A stretch of DNA of 64,000 nucleotides from Pirellula staleyi DSM 6068 (GCA_945875845.1 CAMCMB010000018.1:25852-89851), one strand, 5' to 3'. Counted from the stretch's first letter, positions 41,952 to 50,982 are shown. Translations and numbers: made by a program. Notes: a model not told the origin generated them from the letters alone.

Positions 41952-42533
41952 CTAAAGCTTGCCATCGAGGGCAAGTTGGTGGAAAAAGTGAGGAATGGAA
42001 TCTTGGTTCTTGAGCAGCCAATCAATGGTTGGCTCGTTATTCATGGCCTTGGCAATGGCCTTGGTCGTCGCTTCTCGATTGGTTTTGAAGAGTACTTCTG
42101 GATCGTATTTTGCGTCGACGATCGACGGGTCGAGCCAGACCGAAACGATAATTCCAAGATCATTTGCTTTGGCTTTGGGGATGTGACCGGCTCGAACCGC
42201 ATCCAAGACGCCGTGAGCGATTGCCGCTTGGACGGTGCCCATCAGGATATTGGTGTATTTCTCCGAGTTCACGGTCACTTTACTAACCATGACCGTGGCA
42301 GGGCGGACTTGAACGTCGCAATTGAGGATTGCGAAGATTTTCGAGTGCCCTTTGGCTTGATTGCCAATCATTTGCGCGATCGCATAACCGACCGGGCCAT
42401 CCAGTTCACCGATGACTACTTCTGGTTCGGCGGCTGACCACGCGGGTTCTGCCTCGACAAGCGCTTCGCCAGTTCGCATTACGATTCGACCGGTACTCTT
42501 TGATTTGGTTGCTGCCTTTTTTTTCTTTGCCAT
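41952..42533 (-). CDS. Formaldehyde-activating enzyme (Fae) homologue, catalytic His apparently absent
   Basis: The 193-residue protein has a lysine-rich N-terminal extension (AKKKKAATKSKSTG) followed by a domain that matches Fae along its whole length. IGELDGPVGYAIAQMIGNQA aligns with the Fae start, ILNCDVQVRPATVMVSKVTV with the core strands, and GTVQAAIAHGVLDAVRAGHI with the late helix. Fae condenses formaldehyde with tetrahydromethanopterin (methylene-H4MPT synthesis) in C1 oxidation. By eye, the residue at the place of the catalytic His17 of Methylorubrum Fae reads Val, so activity is doubtful. Planctomycetes are known to carry H4MPT pathway genes; none of the others (such as mtdB or mch) are in this window. 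A Fae paralogue of unknown role is the safe label. Confidence 0.75.
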   Translation of the reverse strand: MAKKKKAATKSKSTGRIVMRTGEALVEAEPAWSAAEPEVVIGELDGPVGYAIAQMIGNQAKGHSKIFAILNCDVQVRPATVMVSKVTVNSEKYTNILMGTVQAAIAHGVLDAVRAGHIPKAKANDLGIIVSVWLDPSIVDAKYDPEVLFKTNREATTKAIAKAMNNEPTIDWLLKNQDSIPHFFHQLALDGKL

Positions 42534-42712
42534 GACTCAACTCTAGTTGGTGGTTCTTGTGAAGATGTCGCGAGGTGAAAACCTGAGAAAGATAGTAACC
42601 GCGAAAGGTCTTGAACGAAATACCTAAGGACGATTCCGTTCATTCTTGTCGGTTTTTGCTCCGAATCTGTGAGTTTTTGGATGGACCACATTTTGACGTC
42701 AATTCGAAAACC

Positions 42713-42830
42713 CGACGCTTACCGGCTCGTTGCTTTAATGGGCTGTGATACGGGGTATTCGAACGTGGTATGGGCGTCTCGCCCATGAATTCACGAGCGA
42801 ACGCGCTCGTGCCACGCGTCGGGTTACCAA
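42713..42830. repeat. Family E repeat, minus orientation
   Basis: CCCGACGCTTACCGGCTCGT at the left and GCGTCGGG at the right are terminal inverted ends of a 118-base element whose interior (GTTGCTTTAATGGGCTGTGA, CGAGCGAACGCGCTCG) matches the other E copies in reverse. It is the cleanest complete copy. The rest of the 42534-42912 gap has no gene. Confidence 0.85.
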
Positions 42831-42912
42831 ATCACAGACTAGGAGCAAAAGGAGACGATTTTTCAATAAGGAGCTAGCCACGAAAACGGGAGCCATGGAA
42901 CAAGGCAAACAC

Positions 42913-43866
42913 CTAAGGACCTTTGGGTACGTCTCGAAACCTTTCATGGCATTCGCTGCAATTGGCTTCCACGCTTAGAATCGCTTTGCCGACTTTCGAT
43001 CGATTCGATTCCGTCGCATATCCCTGTTCTCGAATCAATCTCTCAAGTGTGCTGACACGGATTTCTCCCTCTTTCAACAATCGAAAAAACTCAGGTGAGT
43101 GCCTTGTTTCCTCTTCCGAACGAATGATCTCAACGTAATGCTCAACCAACAGCAAAGCATTGCTCGAATGTGACTCACTTGTTGGCCAACCTTGCTTGTT
43201 TGCAAAGGACAGTTTCGCAAAAATGGCGTCGATGGAGACCATTGCTTCCGTCAGCGGTGGAATGGGAGCAACTTCGAGAAAGTTTACCACGGTGGAATCG
43301 AGTTCTGTCAAATTTAGCTTTTTTGCGTTTGATACACTATCGTAAAGACCTTGATAACCGATGTTCGTTCCAGCGAGTTTTAAAACGGACATCGCATCGG
43401 TTGGATGGATCATGCCAACCGCGACACAGCCAGTTGCCGCAGCGGAAGGGCTTCGATGCCGACCATGATGACAGTGAATGTAGATCGGCTTGGGCAAATC
43501 GCGAATCGCTTTTGCAAGCTCAAGGACGCGACTCGTTGGGATCCCATCGTAACCATGCGGCAAGTGGACATAACGCATACCGTACTTGCGAGCCAACTCT
43601 ACGTTGGGTTTCATCGCATCGACGTTGAGAATGGTTTTGATACCAAGCTCCTTGAGTTCAGAAAAACTCTCCGCACCGACGGGGACTGCTCCTGAAAGGA
43701 TATCGCGATGCACTCGAATCACGTTGGACAAACTCTTGGTTTTCAAGTGGCAAGGCTTGTCGCCAGACTCTTCGGCGGAAATCGGTGCTAGGTTGACAAG
43801 AGCCAGGATCGCGACCACGCATCCGATTCGGCTGAATTGTCGGGGAATTTGAGCGATCACTGCCAT
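42913..43866 (-). CDS. Exported tyrosine/dual-specificity phosphatase fused to a cytochrome c'-like tail
   Basis: The 317-residue protein has a signal peptide (IGCVVAILALVNLAPISA). A phosphatase domain (about 50-185) follows, in which YIHCHHGRHRSPSAAATGCV holds the CX5R nucleophile loop near residue 130; LGIKTILNVDAMKP is the usual cysteine-phosphatase opening strand. A helical segment of about 115 residues comes next, and the end reads NCSECHERFRDVP. That is a CxxCH haem c attachment motif with the following FR, as in cytochrome c'. The combination of a CX5R phosphatase and a haem c domain in one exported polypeptide is not familiar to me. It overlaps the HAD gene by 10 bases. The functional coupling is inference. 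The haem motif is directly visible. Confidence 0.8.
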   Translation of the reverse strand: MAVIAQIPRQFSRIGCVVAILALVNLAPISAEESGDKPCHLKTKSLSNVIRVHRDILSGAVPVGAESFSELKELGIKTILNVDAMKPNVELARKYGMRYVHLPHGYDGIPTSRVLELAKAIRDLPKPIYIHCHHGRHRSPSAAATGCVAVGMIHPTDAMSVLKLAGTNIGYQGLYDSVSNAKKLNLTELDSTVVNFLEVAPIPPLTEAMVSIDAIFAKLSFANKQGWPTSESHSSNALLLVEHYVEIIRSEEETRHSPEFFRLLKEGEIRVSTLERLIREQGYATESNRSKVGKAILSVEANCSECHERFRDVPKGP

Positions 43867-44462
43867 CCATCCATTGTCTTCATGAGACGATCTGTATTGA
43901 CAAAGACCTCGGCGGACCAGCCCGCTCTCTTAGCCGCTCGGATATTGTCGTCTCGATCGTCGGTGAAAAAAATCTTGTGCGGGTCCACACCGGAAACGCG
44001 TTGGGCTTCCTCGTAAATACGTGAATCGGGTTTCATGCTTTTGACTTCGTACGACAGAATGACCGGTGAGAACCATCCAACCACTTGAGGGTATTCCAAT
44101 TCGCCGATCCAATTCCAATGAGCCTCGCAGGTGTTGGACAAAAGTCCCATTGGGATGCCCATCTCTCGCACGCGTTGCAACGCAGGCAAAATCTGTGCGT
44201 TCGGGACAAACATGTCTGCCGCCGCTTGGAGCATTTCCGATGTGTCGAGTTCACACCCTAGCGAATCCGCGATTCGATGGACGAACTGCAATCCACTGAT
44301 CATCCCGGTTTCGTACTCGACCTGCAAATTGCTCTCCATCACGATTCCATGCATCTGAGCAGGCGACACCCCAGCAACCTTTGCCATCTTGCGCATGGCG
44401 ATGTTGTGATCGAAATACAAGAGCACGTTGCCTAAATCGAAATAGACGAAATCTGGACGCAT
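43857..44462 (-). CDS. HAD-IA family phosphatase (YihX-like)
   Basis: I place the start at the ATG at 44462, since the upstream 29 codons of the longer frame run through a 7-base microsatellite (44467-44505). The 201-residue protein opens with DFVYFDLGNVLLYFDHNIAM, a HAD motif I in the DLGNV form that is also used by YihX. GLLSNTCEAHWNWIGEL carries motif II, and HKIFFTDDRDDNIRAAKRAG motif IV with the Mg ligands. YihX acts on alpha-glucose 1-phosphate; specificity here is not certain. The gene overlaps the phosphatase-cytochrome gene by 10 bases, so translation is coupled, and the ArgH gene ends downstream of the repeat (44522). Confidence 0.85.
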   Translation of the reverse strand: MRPDFVYFDLGNVLLYFDHNIAMRKMAKVAGVSPAQMHGIVMESNLQVEYETGMISGLQFVHRIADSLGCELDTSEMLQAAADMFVPNAQILPALQRVREMGIPMGLLSNTCEAHWNWIGELEYPQVVGWFSPVILSYEVKSMKPDSRIYEEAQRVSGVDPHKIFFTDDRDDNIRAAKRAGWSAEVFVNTDRLMKTMDGWQ

Positions 44463-44466
44463 TTGA

Positions 44467-44505
44467 GAAGTTTGAAGTTTGAAGTTTGAAGTTTGAAGTT
44501 TGAAG
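44467..44505. repeat. Heptanucleotide microsatellite TTTGAAG x5
   Basis: Five exact TTTGAAG units occupy 44471-44505, preceded by GAAG. The block lies between argH and the HAD start codon, a few bases upstream of that start. Seven-base steps would change the frame of any longer leader. Confidence 0.9.
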
Positions 44506-44521
44506 CGGGGACAGGTCGCTT

Positions 44522-45901
44522 TCATAGGGAGAGTTTGTCGGTCCAGCACTGGATCTGGTGAGCCACTTGCTCGGGTCCACTTGAGCCGAACGACTTGTAA
44601 GACCGAACGGCACCAGAGACTCCAAGTGTATTTCGAATGGAGCCATCAAGTGATCCGTCGATCGACTGGATTTCCACGTCCGTTAAATCGACTAAGGCAA
44701 CCGATCTGGATTTTGCAATTGCAACCAACGCACCCACTTTGTGGTGAGCCGTCCTTTGAGGCATCCCTCGTGCGATCAATGTCTCCATCAATGCAGTCGC
44801 ATCCAGGTAGCCCTGGTCCAATCGAGCCGAGATGATCTGAGCCTGCAACTCGGATTGCTCGACAATGGGGATGGCTAGTTCCAAGCACGCAATCACCGTA
44901 TCAAAGGAATCAAAGAGCGGCGGCTTGTCCTCCTGCAAATCGCGATTGTATGCTAAGGGTAGCCCCTTGATGAGAACAAGCAGCGTTTGCAAGTTTCCCA
45001 CCACGCGAGCGGATTTCCCTCGCGTCAGTTCCAGGGTGTCGGGATTTACTTTCTGTGGCATGATCGAACTGCCCGTACAAAATGCATGCGGCAGTTTGAT
45101 AAACCCGAATTCAGTGGTCGACCAAAGGATCCACTCCTCGGCCCAGCCGCTCAGGTGCTGCGAAATCATCGTCAATACAAACACCGATTCAACGGCGAAA
45201 TCGCGATCGCTACTGATGTCGATACTGTTCGCTGCAACGCCATCGAATTCAAGCAACTCGGCGGAATAGTGCCGATCGATAGGTAAACTAGTGCCGGCCA
45301 CGGCAGCCCCACCCAAAGGGCAAACATTGACTCGCCTTCGGCAATCCGCTAACCGTGTCCGATCGCGTTCCAGTTTCTCGACATATGCCAACCAATAGTG
45401 AGCTGCGAGCACTGGCTGGGCGCGCTGCATATGCGTATACGCGGGAACCACAACCCCTTCGTCCATCGTGCATCGTTTCAAAAAGGCTCGCTGTAAGTTT
45501 TTAAGCAAACCATCCACGGCATCCAAACCATCTCGAACCCAAAGTCTCAGATCGGTCGAGATTTGGTCGTTCCGCGATCGGGCCGTATGCAGTTTGCGGC
45601 CTGTATCTCCCAACCGATCGATCAAGGTTTTTTCGATGTGCATGTGGATATCTTCCAACTCGATTCGAAAAGGCATTTCCCCGCGATCCAAAATCGACTC
45701 AATATCCTTCAGCTCCCGCTCGATGGACAAGAACTCGTCGGCACTCAAAAGCGACTGACGGCAAAGCATTTTGGCGTGCGCGATCGAACCACGAATATCT
45801 TGCTTGTACAATCGGTGATCGAAGGAAATGCTTTCGCTGAAGCGGGCTAAGCGATCGTCCATACCTGCCGAAAAAACGCCGCTGCGGGATGGAGATGCCA
45901 A
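44522..45901 (-). CDS. argH: Argininosuccinate lyase
   Basis: The 459-residue length fits ArgH. TGSSIMPQKVNPDTLELTRG is the fumarase/aspartase-family signature with the catalytic serine loop, and HTARSRNDQISTDLRLWVRD near residue 105 is the ArgH-specific substrate block. The enzyme releases arginine and fumarate from argininosuccinate, the last step of arginine synthesis. I keep the TTG start at 45901 because AGGA lies upstream at a fair distance; an internal ATG 13 codons later would cut into the first strand. It is followed on the same strand by the HAD and phosphatase-cytochrome genes. No other arg gene is adjacent. Confidence 0.93.
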   Translation of the reverse strand: MASPSRSGVFSAGMDDRLARFSESISFDHRLYKQDIRGSIAHAKMLCRQSLLSADEFLSIERELKDIESILDRGEMPFRIELEDIHMHIEKTLIDRLGDTGRKLHTARSRNDQISTDLRLWVRDGLDAVDGLLKNLQRAFLKRCTMDEGVVVPAYTHMQRAQPVLAAHYWLAYVEKLERDRTRLADCRRRVNVCPLGGAAVAGTSLPIDRHYSAELLEFDGVAANSIDISSDRDFAVESVFVLTMISQHLSGWAEEWILWSTTEFGFIKLPHAFCTGSSIMPQKVNPDTLELTRGKSARVVGNLQTLLVLIKGLPLAYNRDLQEDKPPLFDSFDTVIACLELAIPIVEQSELQAQIISARLDQGYLDATALMETLIARGMPQRTAHHKVGALVAIAKSRSVALVDLTDVEIQSIDGSLDGSIRNTLGVSGAVRSYKSFGSSGPEQVAHQIQCWTDKLSL

Positions 45902-46045
45902 AGTTATTTCCTAGTTCAGATTGAAATTGGGTACAGAGAATGCTCTGGGGAGAAGCCCGTGAATGGCAGGCTCCCCTTTCATGCTATGATTGTTATGGAT
46001 TTGCCAAGATTCTCAAGCCGTGAATGAAAGTCCGTTCCGTTGTTG

Positions 46046-47263
46046 ATGCCGGTTTTTCGACATACACCCATTTCGCTGCTCAATCTGATCAGCCAACCCA
46101 CTCGAGCTATCGTGAGTATTTTGGGGGTCGCATTTGCTTTGCTGTTGATCTTTATGCAGTTAGGGTTTCGCGGTGCGGTTGGAAATACCGCGACTATCGT
46201 ATACGGCAAGCTGAGCGGCGAGCTGGTCATGCGATCCCCCGATTACGTCCATCTTTACGAACCGCGAACCATCGAAAGAGCTTGGATGAACCTGGTGGCA
46301 TCCCATCCTGATGTCGAACGCGTCGATCCCTTTTTTATCACGCTACAGCGCTGGCAGAATCCCGTTCGCAACGAAAATTGCACCGAAGCTCCGCCAGATG
46401 GCTCGTTTCGAACCGTCGGCATGATGGGCATTCAAATCGATAGACCGGTGATCCAATTGGCTGAGCTTTCCGAAAAACTTGATGCGATCAAAGACCCAAA
46501 TGCGATGCTTGTCGACCGCGCCACGCGAGCGGAATACGGTCCGGAAAACTGCAAGGAATTTTCCGACGCTGATATTTCGAAAGAGACCGGACTCGGCGGC
46601 AAATCAACTCGCATCTCTGGGCATTTTCAATTGGGAACAGGACTGGCCACCAATGGCGCCGTGCTGGTCAGCGACGTCGGGTTTGGAATGCGAGCTGGTA
46701 TTGACGTTCGTCAACGGGTTTCGCTTGGGCTCGTTCATCTCAAGCCGAGACGCGATCCGACTGCCGTGCGAGCATCCCTTACCGCTTGGATGAAAGAACG
46801 GGACCCTCGTTCGGAAAAGGCCCTCCAGATTCTGACGATAACCGAGCAAAAAGCTTGGGAGCGACGACGCTGGCTAAACGAGACACCGATCGGGATGATT
46901 TTTTCGATGGGTGTTGTCCTTTCCTTCTTCATTGGTGCGGCGATTGTATACATGGTTCTGGCGACAGACGTTGCAAGTCGATTGCCCGAATACGCCACTC
47001 TCAAAGCGATGGGATACTCGCCGTTTTATCTGGCCCAAACCGTTCTACGGCAAGCGTGGTTGCTGGCCGTCTTCGGTTACCTGCCTGCCTTCATCCTGTC
47101 GATTGTCTTGTACAAAGTCACCGCAAGCCTTTCAGGCATACCTACATTCATGACTTCACCACGTGCGGTTGGCGTATTCGGTCTTTCGTTTCTAATGTGC
47201 ACATTGGCAGGACTGCTCGCGATCCGAAAACTTTTGAAAGCGGACCCAGCTTCTCTCTTTTGA
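46046..47263 (+). CDS. ABC transporter permease, DevC/FtsX-like
   Basis: The protein has about 405 residues. The first transmembrane helix is preceded by ISLLNLISQPTRAIVSILGV, and three more follow at the C-terminal end: VVLSFFIGAAIVYMVLATDV, AWLLAVFGYLPAFILSIVLY and GVFGLSFLMCTLAGLLAIRK. A large periplasmic loop (about 60-280) sits between the first and the rest, the layout of FtsX/MacB-type permeases; DevC of cyanobacteria is the nearest in my view. No ATPase gene and no adaptor (DevA/DevB) lie in the immediate neighbourhood, so it is an orphan permease here. The start is the ATG at 46046; a TTG two codons earlier is possible. It converges with pepD 46 bases downstream. Confidence 0.78.
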   Translation: MPVFRHTPISLLNLISQPTRAIVSILGVAFALLLIFMQLGFRGAVGNTATIVYGKLSGELVMRSPDYVHLYEPRTIERAWMNLVASHPDVERVDPFFITLQRWQNPVRNENCTEAPPDGSFRTVGMMGIQIDRPVIQLAELSEKLDAIKDPNAMLVDRATRAEYGPENCKEFSDADISKETGLGGKSTRISGHFQLGTGLATNGAVLVSDVGFGMRAGIDVRQRVSLGLVHLKPRRDPTAVRASLTAWMKERDPRSEKALQILTITEQKAWERRRWLNETPIGMIFSMGVVLSFFIGAAIVYMVLATDVASRLPEYATLKAMGYSPFYLAQTVLRQAWLLAVFGYLPAFILSIVLYKVTASLSGIPTFMTSPRAVGVFGLSFLMCTLAGLLAIRKLLKADPASLF

Positions 47264-47309
47264 TTCAACAGGTAGGATTCACAGACTAGAAGCCTATGCC
47301 ACTGACGAA

Positions 47310-48770
47310 TCAAAGTCGAGCGAGCGTCTCCAAAAAGTAGCGATAGAATTTTTGGACGCTGCTAATCTGAACCCGCTCATCGGGAGAATGAGCGCCAAGA
47401 ATATTGGGTCCAAAGCTGATCATCTCCATTCCAGGAAATTTGCTACCAATGATTCCGCACTCAAGACCTGCATGGCAGGCTGCCACATGCGGCTCATCGT
47501 GAAACATCTCCACATAAAGCGACTGCATCAATTGGACAATGTTGCTGTTGGGTTCCGGTTGCCAACCGGGATACTTGCCCGTCGTTTCTACGCTACCACC
47601 GAGTTGCTCGAGCACCGAAGTGATCGTATCCGACAACGCGTCTCTCTCCGAATCGACCGAACTGCGAGCCAAGCACATAACCGTAATCGTGCCATTTCCT
47701 ACTACGACGCGAGCTAAATTGTTGCTCGTTTGCACCAAGCCGGATATCGATGGACTCATTCGATGAATGCCGCTGACAACACCGCTGACAACGGAGAGAA
47801 TGGCTCGATGTATTGCAATAGGAACGATATCCCGAGACTTGACTTCTCTCGCTTGGCAAACGACTTGCAGTTGAGGATCGGTGACCGAATTCTCTTTTTG
47901 AATCGTGCTTGATTCATGCTCTAGCCAAATGAGAAACGAAGGAACATTGGACCTTGGAATGAACACCGTTGCGACCGATTCTCTCGGAATCGCATTGCGA
48001 AGACTACCGCCATCCAAACTAGCCAATCGCAATCCAAACTGTCCCGTCGCAAGATAAAGCAAGCGGTTCATAATCTTGTTTGCGTTCGCCCGTCCCAAGT
48101 GAATCTCCATCCCGGAATGGCCACCCGTCAATCCGCGGACAAGAATTTGTAACGCATCGTAGTCTTGGCTCGCTTGCTCAGACAGGTACGACGCCTTAGC
48201 GGTTACGTCAGCTCCCCCGGCGCATCCGATGGTTAGTTCATTGTCTTGTTCGGTATCGAGATTGAGGAGTACGCGTCCTTTGAGCCAAGTTGGGTCAAGC
48301 TCCTTGGCGCCCGTCATCCCCGTCTCTTCATCGATGGTAAAGATGCATTCCAAGGGTGGATGTAGGAACGAGGTTGATTCGAGTACAGAGAGAATGGTCG
48401 ATACACCAATTCCATTGTCGGCCCCGAGCGTCGTGCCGCAAGCGCGAACCCAGTCGGACTCGACCACCATCTTGATACCCTGGGTATCGAAATCGAAAAC
48501 CGTGTCCGCGTTCTTTTGCCAAACCATATCGATGTGCGATTGAAGGACTACGGGCGCATGGTCTTCGTAACCAGCCGATGCCGGCTTTCGAATCAGCACA
48601 TTCCCAAGCCCGTCCACCAAGGTCTCGAGATTCAGCTTTCGTCCTCGGGACGCAACGAAAGCACTCACGGCGGTTTCCTTTTTGGAAGCGCGTGGGATTG
48701 CGTTCAAATCAACGAATGCGTTCCATAGGGGACTCGGTTCTAAGCGTCGGATGGCGTCTTGATCGTTCAT
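47310..48770 (-). CDS. pepD: Cytosolic nonspecific dipeptidase (aminoacyl-histidine dipeptidase)
   Basis: The 486-residue length fits PepD of the M20 family. VVLQSHIDMVWQKN holds the first zinc histidine, CGTTLGADNGIGVSTILSVL the bridging aspartate, and FTIDEETGMTGAKELDPTWL the catalytic glutamate pair; HAGLECGIIGSKFPGMEMIS near the end carries a late zinc-ligand block. The enzyme hydrolyses a broad range of dipeptides in the cytoplasm. The frame is complete, with a clean ATG at 48770. It converges with the DevC gene; no operon partner is evident, and an A-repeat block follows upstream. Confidence 0.92.
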   Translation of the reverse strand: MNDQDAIRRLEPSPLWNAFVDLNAIPRASKKETAVSAFVASRGRKLNLETLVDGLGNVLIRKPASAGYEDHAPVVLQSHIDMVWQKNADTVFDFDTQGIKMVVESDWVRACGTTLGADNGIGVSTILSVLESTSFLHPPLECIFTIDEETGMTGAKELDPTWLKGRVLLNLDTEQDNELTIGCAGGADVTAKASYLSEQASQDYDALQILVRGLTGGHSGMEIHLGRANANKIMNRLLYLATGQFGLRLASLDGGSLRNAIPRESVATVFIPRSNVPSFLIWLEHESSTIQKENSVTDPQLQVVCQAREVKSRDIVPIAIHRAILSVVSGVVSGIHRMSPSISGLVQTSNNLARVVVGNGTITVMCLARSSVDSERDALSDTITSVLEQLGGSVETTGKYPGWQPEPNSNIVQLMQSLYVEMFHDEPHVAACHAGLECGIIGSKFPGMEMISFGPNILGAHSPDERVQISSVQKFYRYFLETLARL

Positions 48771-48839
48771 GAAATCTTTGAGTTAGGAAATAATCGTTTT
48801 GAGGCGCGCAGCAGTCTAAACACGGTTTCAACGTGGTTC

Positions 48840-49010
48840 AATGTGGGGAGGGTGAGGCCATCCTGTCAACCCGTTTTTATCAACTTTGCCCAACCATTCA
48901 TTGCAAGGGGAGGGTGAGGCTCCTGCCGAACCGTTGCTCGTTTTGCAAGGGGAGGGTGAGGCTCCTGCCGAACCATTGCGTATTAAGCTCGGCAGGAGCC
49001 TCGCCCTCCC
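48840..49010. repeat. Family A repeat block, one and a half copies
   Basis: A half copy GGGAGGGTGAGGCTCCTGCC begins at about 48908; a full inverted pair follows at 48950-48971 and 48989-49010. A degenerate piece precedes it near 48845. The whole 48771-49075 gap is repeat; no gene is seen. Confidence 0.85.
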
Positions 49011-49075
49011 GATGGTTTCCAATGCATTCGACATTGCAAAGATGTTTGGAGCGGTGGCGTAGCCCTCCCATTGGA

Positions 49076-50611
49076 TCAAGGTGTTCCGTCTACGACGTGG
49101 CCGTATGCCTTGAAGTGATCGAGGATTTCCTTTGGTATGGCTCGCATGGCTTCGCTCGCAAAGACCGAACCGTGATCTCCTGGAACCAATTTCACGTAGC
49201 CTTTGTCGGATGGCTGACGTCCAAGTTGTTGAAGTTCCGAGTCCAACAAGGCGACTGCTTCGTTGAGGTAAAAACTGTCCTCCGTTCCGCAGATCAATCG
49301 AATGTTGTTTCGAAAAATTGGTAGGTAAGTTTCCGGAGATTTTCGAACCATCTCTCGCAGATCGAATGGACGGTAGGATTCTGCCACTTGGCGATCGATC
49401 GTTCCAGTTTCCGGATCAAACAATGCCATAGGATTGCCAGCGGCGTTTCGTGGTCCAAAGGCTGCGAACCATGAGTCCCATTGCTGAGCCGATGTGTTAT
49501 CCGGACCTAAAACATCCTCACCTCGCGACTCTTGGCGAATCGTCATTTGCACCTGGTCTTTGCTTCTTAGACTAGGTAGGTCTTTCCCGTCCGCGTCCAA
49601 GTAAAAATTGGGTTGGTCGTAGATGTTCACTTTCTGAAATCGTCGGAAGTCGACTGGATCCGGAGCGCTAGACCATGTCGCACCAAAAGTATTCGGATAT
49701 TGAGTCGCAAGCCAAAGTGTCGACCAGCCACCCGATGAGTGCCCTTTCAACACGCGCGCAGTCGATTGACCGATCATCGGATACTTGGCTTCTAGGCTGG
49801 TGATCAACTCTTGGGTCAACGCTTGGCCGCACGGTCCATTGTTGGCGGAATCCACAAAAAGGGTATGACCGTTTGGACCTTCGGGATCCAGCACGATACG
49901 AAACGATGCTTGCGAAAGTGCAATCGAATCCGCATTCCTGGATGGCGCCCCTCGCGAGGCCGCTTCGCTGTGGTCGCCACCGAAGCCGGGAACTTCGAAA
50001 ATGGCAGGATACTTCTTGGAAGCGTTGTAGTTCTTTGGGAATACCACCCCGGCTCGAAGCATGACTTCCAATCCGCGAAACTTAGACAGCAGATCCGATC
50101 GCACTTCAAACCACTCAACTCCGTCGACTTGCTTCAACGGTTTTTCACCGACGACTTGGTTGAGCACCAACTCAACCACTTGCGATTCAGCCGTTTCCTT
50201 GACCTCAAAACGCACGACTTCCGACGACCGATTGGTTGGCTCGCGCTTCCAACTACTGTTGGCTCGTGTTGTGTCCAAGCGTGCCTGAGCTCGATAAAGC
50301 CCTGGTGGAAGTTGGCTAGGGCAAATCGGAAAGCAGTCCGAACGATCGTCAAGAGTTATCGATTGGCCGGGTGCAAGAATTGCGTCTGTACCAAATATCG
50401 GCTGCGGGTCATCCCAGAAAGGGCCATCCACTGGCTTTGCACTTTTGAGTTTTGACGAACTCTCCGAAATCAAGAAGACGATCAATCGCCCACTTGCTTC
50501 CTTGTTTCCAGTCGACGTGACCTTGAACGTCCTTGAACCTTCGATGGCGCGCAAGGTAGATGAGGGACTCAACAGCATTAGGACGCTTGCGAGACGAAAC
50601 CAATTTTTCAA
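49076..50611 (-). CDS. Exported esterase, enterochelin-esterase-like alpha/beta hydrolase
   Basis: The 511-residue protein starts with a signal peptide (LASVLMLLSPSSTLRAIEGS). A beta-rich N-terminal region of about 190 residues follows, with the strands that precede esterase domains of the Fes/YbbA type, and then an alpha/beta-hydrolase catalytic domain. The nucleophile motif is KGHSSGGWSTLWLATQYP at about residue 292, and GDHGSVFASEAM carries the histidine near the end. The oxyanion part is the GVVFPKNYNASKKYPAIFEV stretch. It likely hydrolyses an ester on an exported glycan or peptide; the substrate is unknown. No partner gene is adjacent. The start ATG at 50611 gives the complete signal. 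Confidence 0.8.
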   Translation of the reverse strand: MKNWFRLASVLMLLSPSSTLRAIEGSRTFKVTSTGNKEASGRLIVFLISESSSKLKSAKPVDGPFWDDPQPIFGTDAILAPGQSITLDDRSDCFPICPSQLPPGLYRAQARLDTTRANSSWKREPTNRSSEVVRFEVKETAESQVVELVLNQVVGEKPLKQVDGVEWFEVRSDLLSKFRGLEVMLRAGVVFPKNYNASKKYPAIFEVPGFGGDHSEAASRGAPSRNADSIALSQASFRIVLDPEGPNGHTLFVDSANNGPCGQALTQELITSLEAKYPMIGQSTARVLKGHSSGGWSTLWLATQYPNTFGATWSSAPDPVDFRRFQKVNIYDQPNFYLDADGKDLPSLRSKDQVQMTIRQESRGEDVLGPDNTSAQQWDSWFAAFGPRNAAGNPMALFDPETGTIDRQVAESYRPFDLREMVRKSPETYLPIFRNNIRLICGTEDSFYLNEAVALLDSELQQLGRQPSDKGYVKLVPGDHGSVFASEAMRAIPKEILDHFKAYGHVVDGTP

Positions 50612-50822
50612 AATAGCGATACTTTTCTCAGGGGCAGATGTTCACCTCCACCCATTGGAAGCGTTGGCAAAAATTAGTGGAAAACGAAAGTATACAATCC
50701 AACGCAACCCTACACTCCTTCACCACCCTAACCAACTAAAAAATCGTCCCATTTTTCTGCCACCCATTTTTCTGCCAAGGTCATTCTTGCCAACACCGCT
50801 TGTGAAATAATGATGGGCTCAT

Positions 50823-50888
50823 CACCGGAGGGCTCGCGCCCTGCCGCTATTATTTTGTAGCGGAACGGCGTAAGCCGTCCGGTGAGTC
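50823..50888. repeat. Family B palindrome, plus orientation
   Basis: CACCGGAGGGCTCGCGCCCT opens the copy and GTCCGGTGAGTC closes it, the same orientation as 1863-1930. The neighbouring 50900-50980 stretch repeats CAACTTTTGCGGAGCAAAAG seen at 26638-26665. No gene in 50612-50982. Confidence 0.8.
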
Positions 50889-50982
50889 GAAAAGAATAAT
50901 TTCACAACCCTCCGAGAAAGAACGCGTGGTTGCCGCAACTTTTGCGGAGCAAAAGGCGACTATCCGCGAAAGAACTCGTATT

